Of a DNA stretch of 5,826 bases, positions 5,563 through 5,826 are shown piece by piece (the first letter of the stretch is position 1; each line of letters starts with the position of its first letter). The DNA comes from Clostridia bacterium (GTDB lineage Bacteria > Bacillota > Clostridia > DSM-8532): positions 1 through 5,826 of the forward strand of contig JAOABT010000063.1 of assembly GCA_026418215.1 (NCBI GenBank), written 5' to 3'. The position numbers and the translations under genes are program-made. The notes beneath the pieces were generated by a model. The model was not told where the DNA came from, ran no database searches, and was given only the letters and a program-made list of their open reading frames with translations.

Positions 5563-5603
5563 TTGAAATGTAACAACTGCGGCTTGAAATGTAATAACTG
5601 CGG
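5563..5603 (-). promoter_or_regulatory. Tandem LytTR-type operator (two 20-bp direct repeats, 21-bp period)
   Basis: Two 20-bp repeats (5563-5582 and 5584-5603) differ at a single base. On the minus strand each reads CCGCAGTT(G/A)TTACATTTCAA. The GCAGTT(G/A)TT cores match seven of nine positions of the staphylococcal AgrA box. A 21-bp period equals the nine-base box plus 12-base gap known for AgrA/VirR-type sites, placing both boxes on one face of the helix. The proximal repeat ends next to the missing -35 of the agrBD promoter. The regulator of this locus is the obvious ligand; that is inference. Confidence 0.82.
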
Positions 5604-5632
5604 ATTTTCCCAGTTTTGTGATATTATTGTTG

Positions 5633-5644
5633 TAACTTAAGTTA
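5633..5644. repeat. 12-bp perfect palindrome in the agr upstream region
   Basis: TAACTTAAGTTA is self-complementary and lies 29 bases upstream of the distal LytTR box, at the edge of an AT-rich stretch (about 5620-5670). It could be a second regulator's site or a chance AT-rich palindrome. Confidence 0.4.
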
Positions 5645-5677
5645 TTTTTTATTTTATTATTATAAAATTTCCCTTTA

Positions 5678-5721
5678 AAACGGAAAAAGCACTGTGCATA
5701 GCACAGTGCCTTTCTCCGTTT
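5678..5721 (-). terminator. Strong intrinsic terminator of the gene at the right edge
   Basis: A perfect nine-pair stem (GCACTGTGC, 5689-5697, and GCACAGTGC, 5701-5709) has a three-base loop. Read on the minus strand it is preceded by A-rich sequence and followed by TTTTT (5684-5688). An outer six-pair arm (AAACGG 5678-5683 with CCGTTT 5716-5721) extends it. It starts 25 bases after the stop at 5747, so it ends the neighbouring transcription unit and insulates the agr promoter. The plus-strand reading has only an interrupted T-tract. Confidence 0.85.
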
Positions 5722-5746
5722 ACTGAAATGATGATAACCTTGGTAC

Positions 5747-5808
5747 TCATTCAACATGAAACACGTATCTTGGCGGGGGGGCGTTGGATGCGTCTTTCAT
5801 CTTGGGCC
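5747..5808 (-). CDS. Probable C-terminal end of an unidentified truncated gene
   Basis: Reading in from the right edge, 19 codons (PKMKDASNAPPPRYVFHVE) end in TGA at 5747-5749, and the terminator begins 25 bases later, which is where a gene end would be expected. I do not recognise the protein. A second frame is also open to a TGA nearby, and a run of seven G (5775-5781) in a low-quality contig end could shift the frame, so both frame and existence are uncertain. The gene is cut by the adapter. Confidence 0.4.
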
Positions 5809-5826
5809 CTGTCTCTTATACACATC
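5809..5826 (-). other. Tn5/Nextera transposase mosaic-end adapter (right edge)
   Basis: CTGTCTCTTATACACATC is the reverse complement of the first 18 mosaic-end bases. Together with the left copy it shows that the contig is bounded by untrimmed library adapter. Confidence 0.97.

Noticed and set aside
5563..5603. CRISPR repeats
   Set aside because: There are only two nearly adjacent copies with no spacers; period and core match a LytTR operator.
5536..5757. 73-codon minus-strand reading frame across the agr upstream region
   Set aside because: It runs through a strong terminator, the tandem operator and the -10 of the agrBD promoter, and has no family features.
1..5826. Composite transposon with 19-bp inverted terminal repeats
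   Set aside because: The repeats are exactly the Nextera mosaic end at the contig termini, with no transposase and no target duplication; they are adapter sequence.

Overview
The window is one assembled contig from a low-to-moderate GC Gram-positive, most likely a member of the Clostridia (Bacillota). The evidence is a long single-chain PurL with the clostridial-type N-terminus, GAGG(T)-type Shine-Dalgarno sites, U-tailed intrinsic terminators, a PRK06851-type P-loop protein, and a complete agr-type peptide quorum-sensing locus. Both ends carry Tn5/Nextera mosaic-end adapter sequence (1-19 and 5809-5826), so genuine DNA runs only from about 20 to 5808, and the genes at both edges are cut by the library or assembly, not by biology.

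Layout, left to right. (1) 21-1088, minus strand: first 356 codons of purL (FGAM synthase, purine synthesis). (2) 1089-1404: a 316-base divergent intergenic region with a weak purL promoter candidate, an 11-bp direct repeat, several small hairpins and an inverted repeat, but no supported gene. (3) 1405-2505, plus strand: a PRK06851-like ATPase built from two homologous halves; the second half has lost its P-loop. (4) 2496-5508, minus strand: the agr locus, transcribed in the order agrB, agrD, response regulator, histidine kinase. (5) 5509-5746: the agr promoter region, with two 21-bp-spaced LytTR-type boxes, an AT-rich stretch, a palindrome and a strong terminator belonging to the gene off the right edge. 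(6) 5747-5808, minus strand: probably the last 19 codons of that gene, unidentified.

How the agr genes should work together. AgrB, a membrane peptidase, cuts the 48-residue AgrD precursor and closes a thiolactone ring predicted as Cys-Ile-Val-Phe-Met. The exported peptide is sensed by the AgrC-like kinase, which phosphorylates the AgrA-like LytTR regulator. The regulator then probably binds the tandem boxes in front of agrB and activates an extended -10 promoter that lacks a good -35. An intrinsic terminator between agrD and the regulator gene, followed by an independent promoter, suggests that signal production and signal sensing are separate transcription units, with feedback visible only on the production side. 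The agrD gene is too short to be found by long-ORF calling, and it is the most interesting element here. The kinase gene and the convergent ATPase gene overlap tail to tail inside a 12-bp palindrome that supplies both stop codons.
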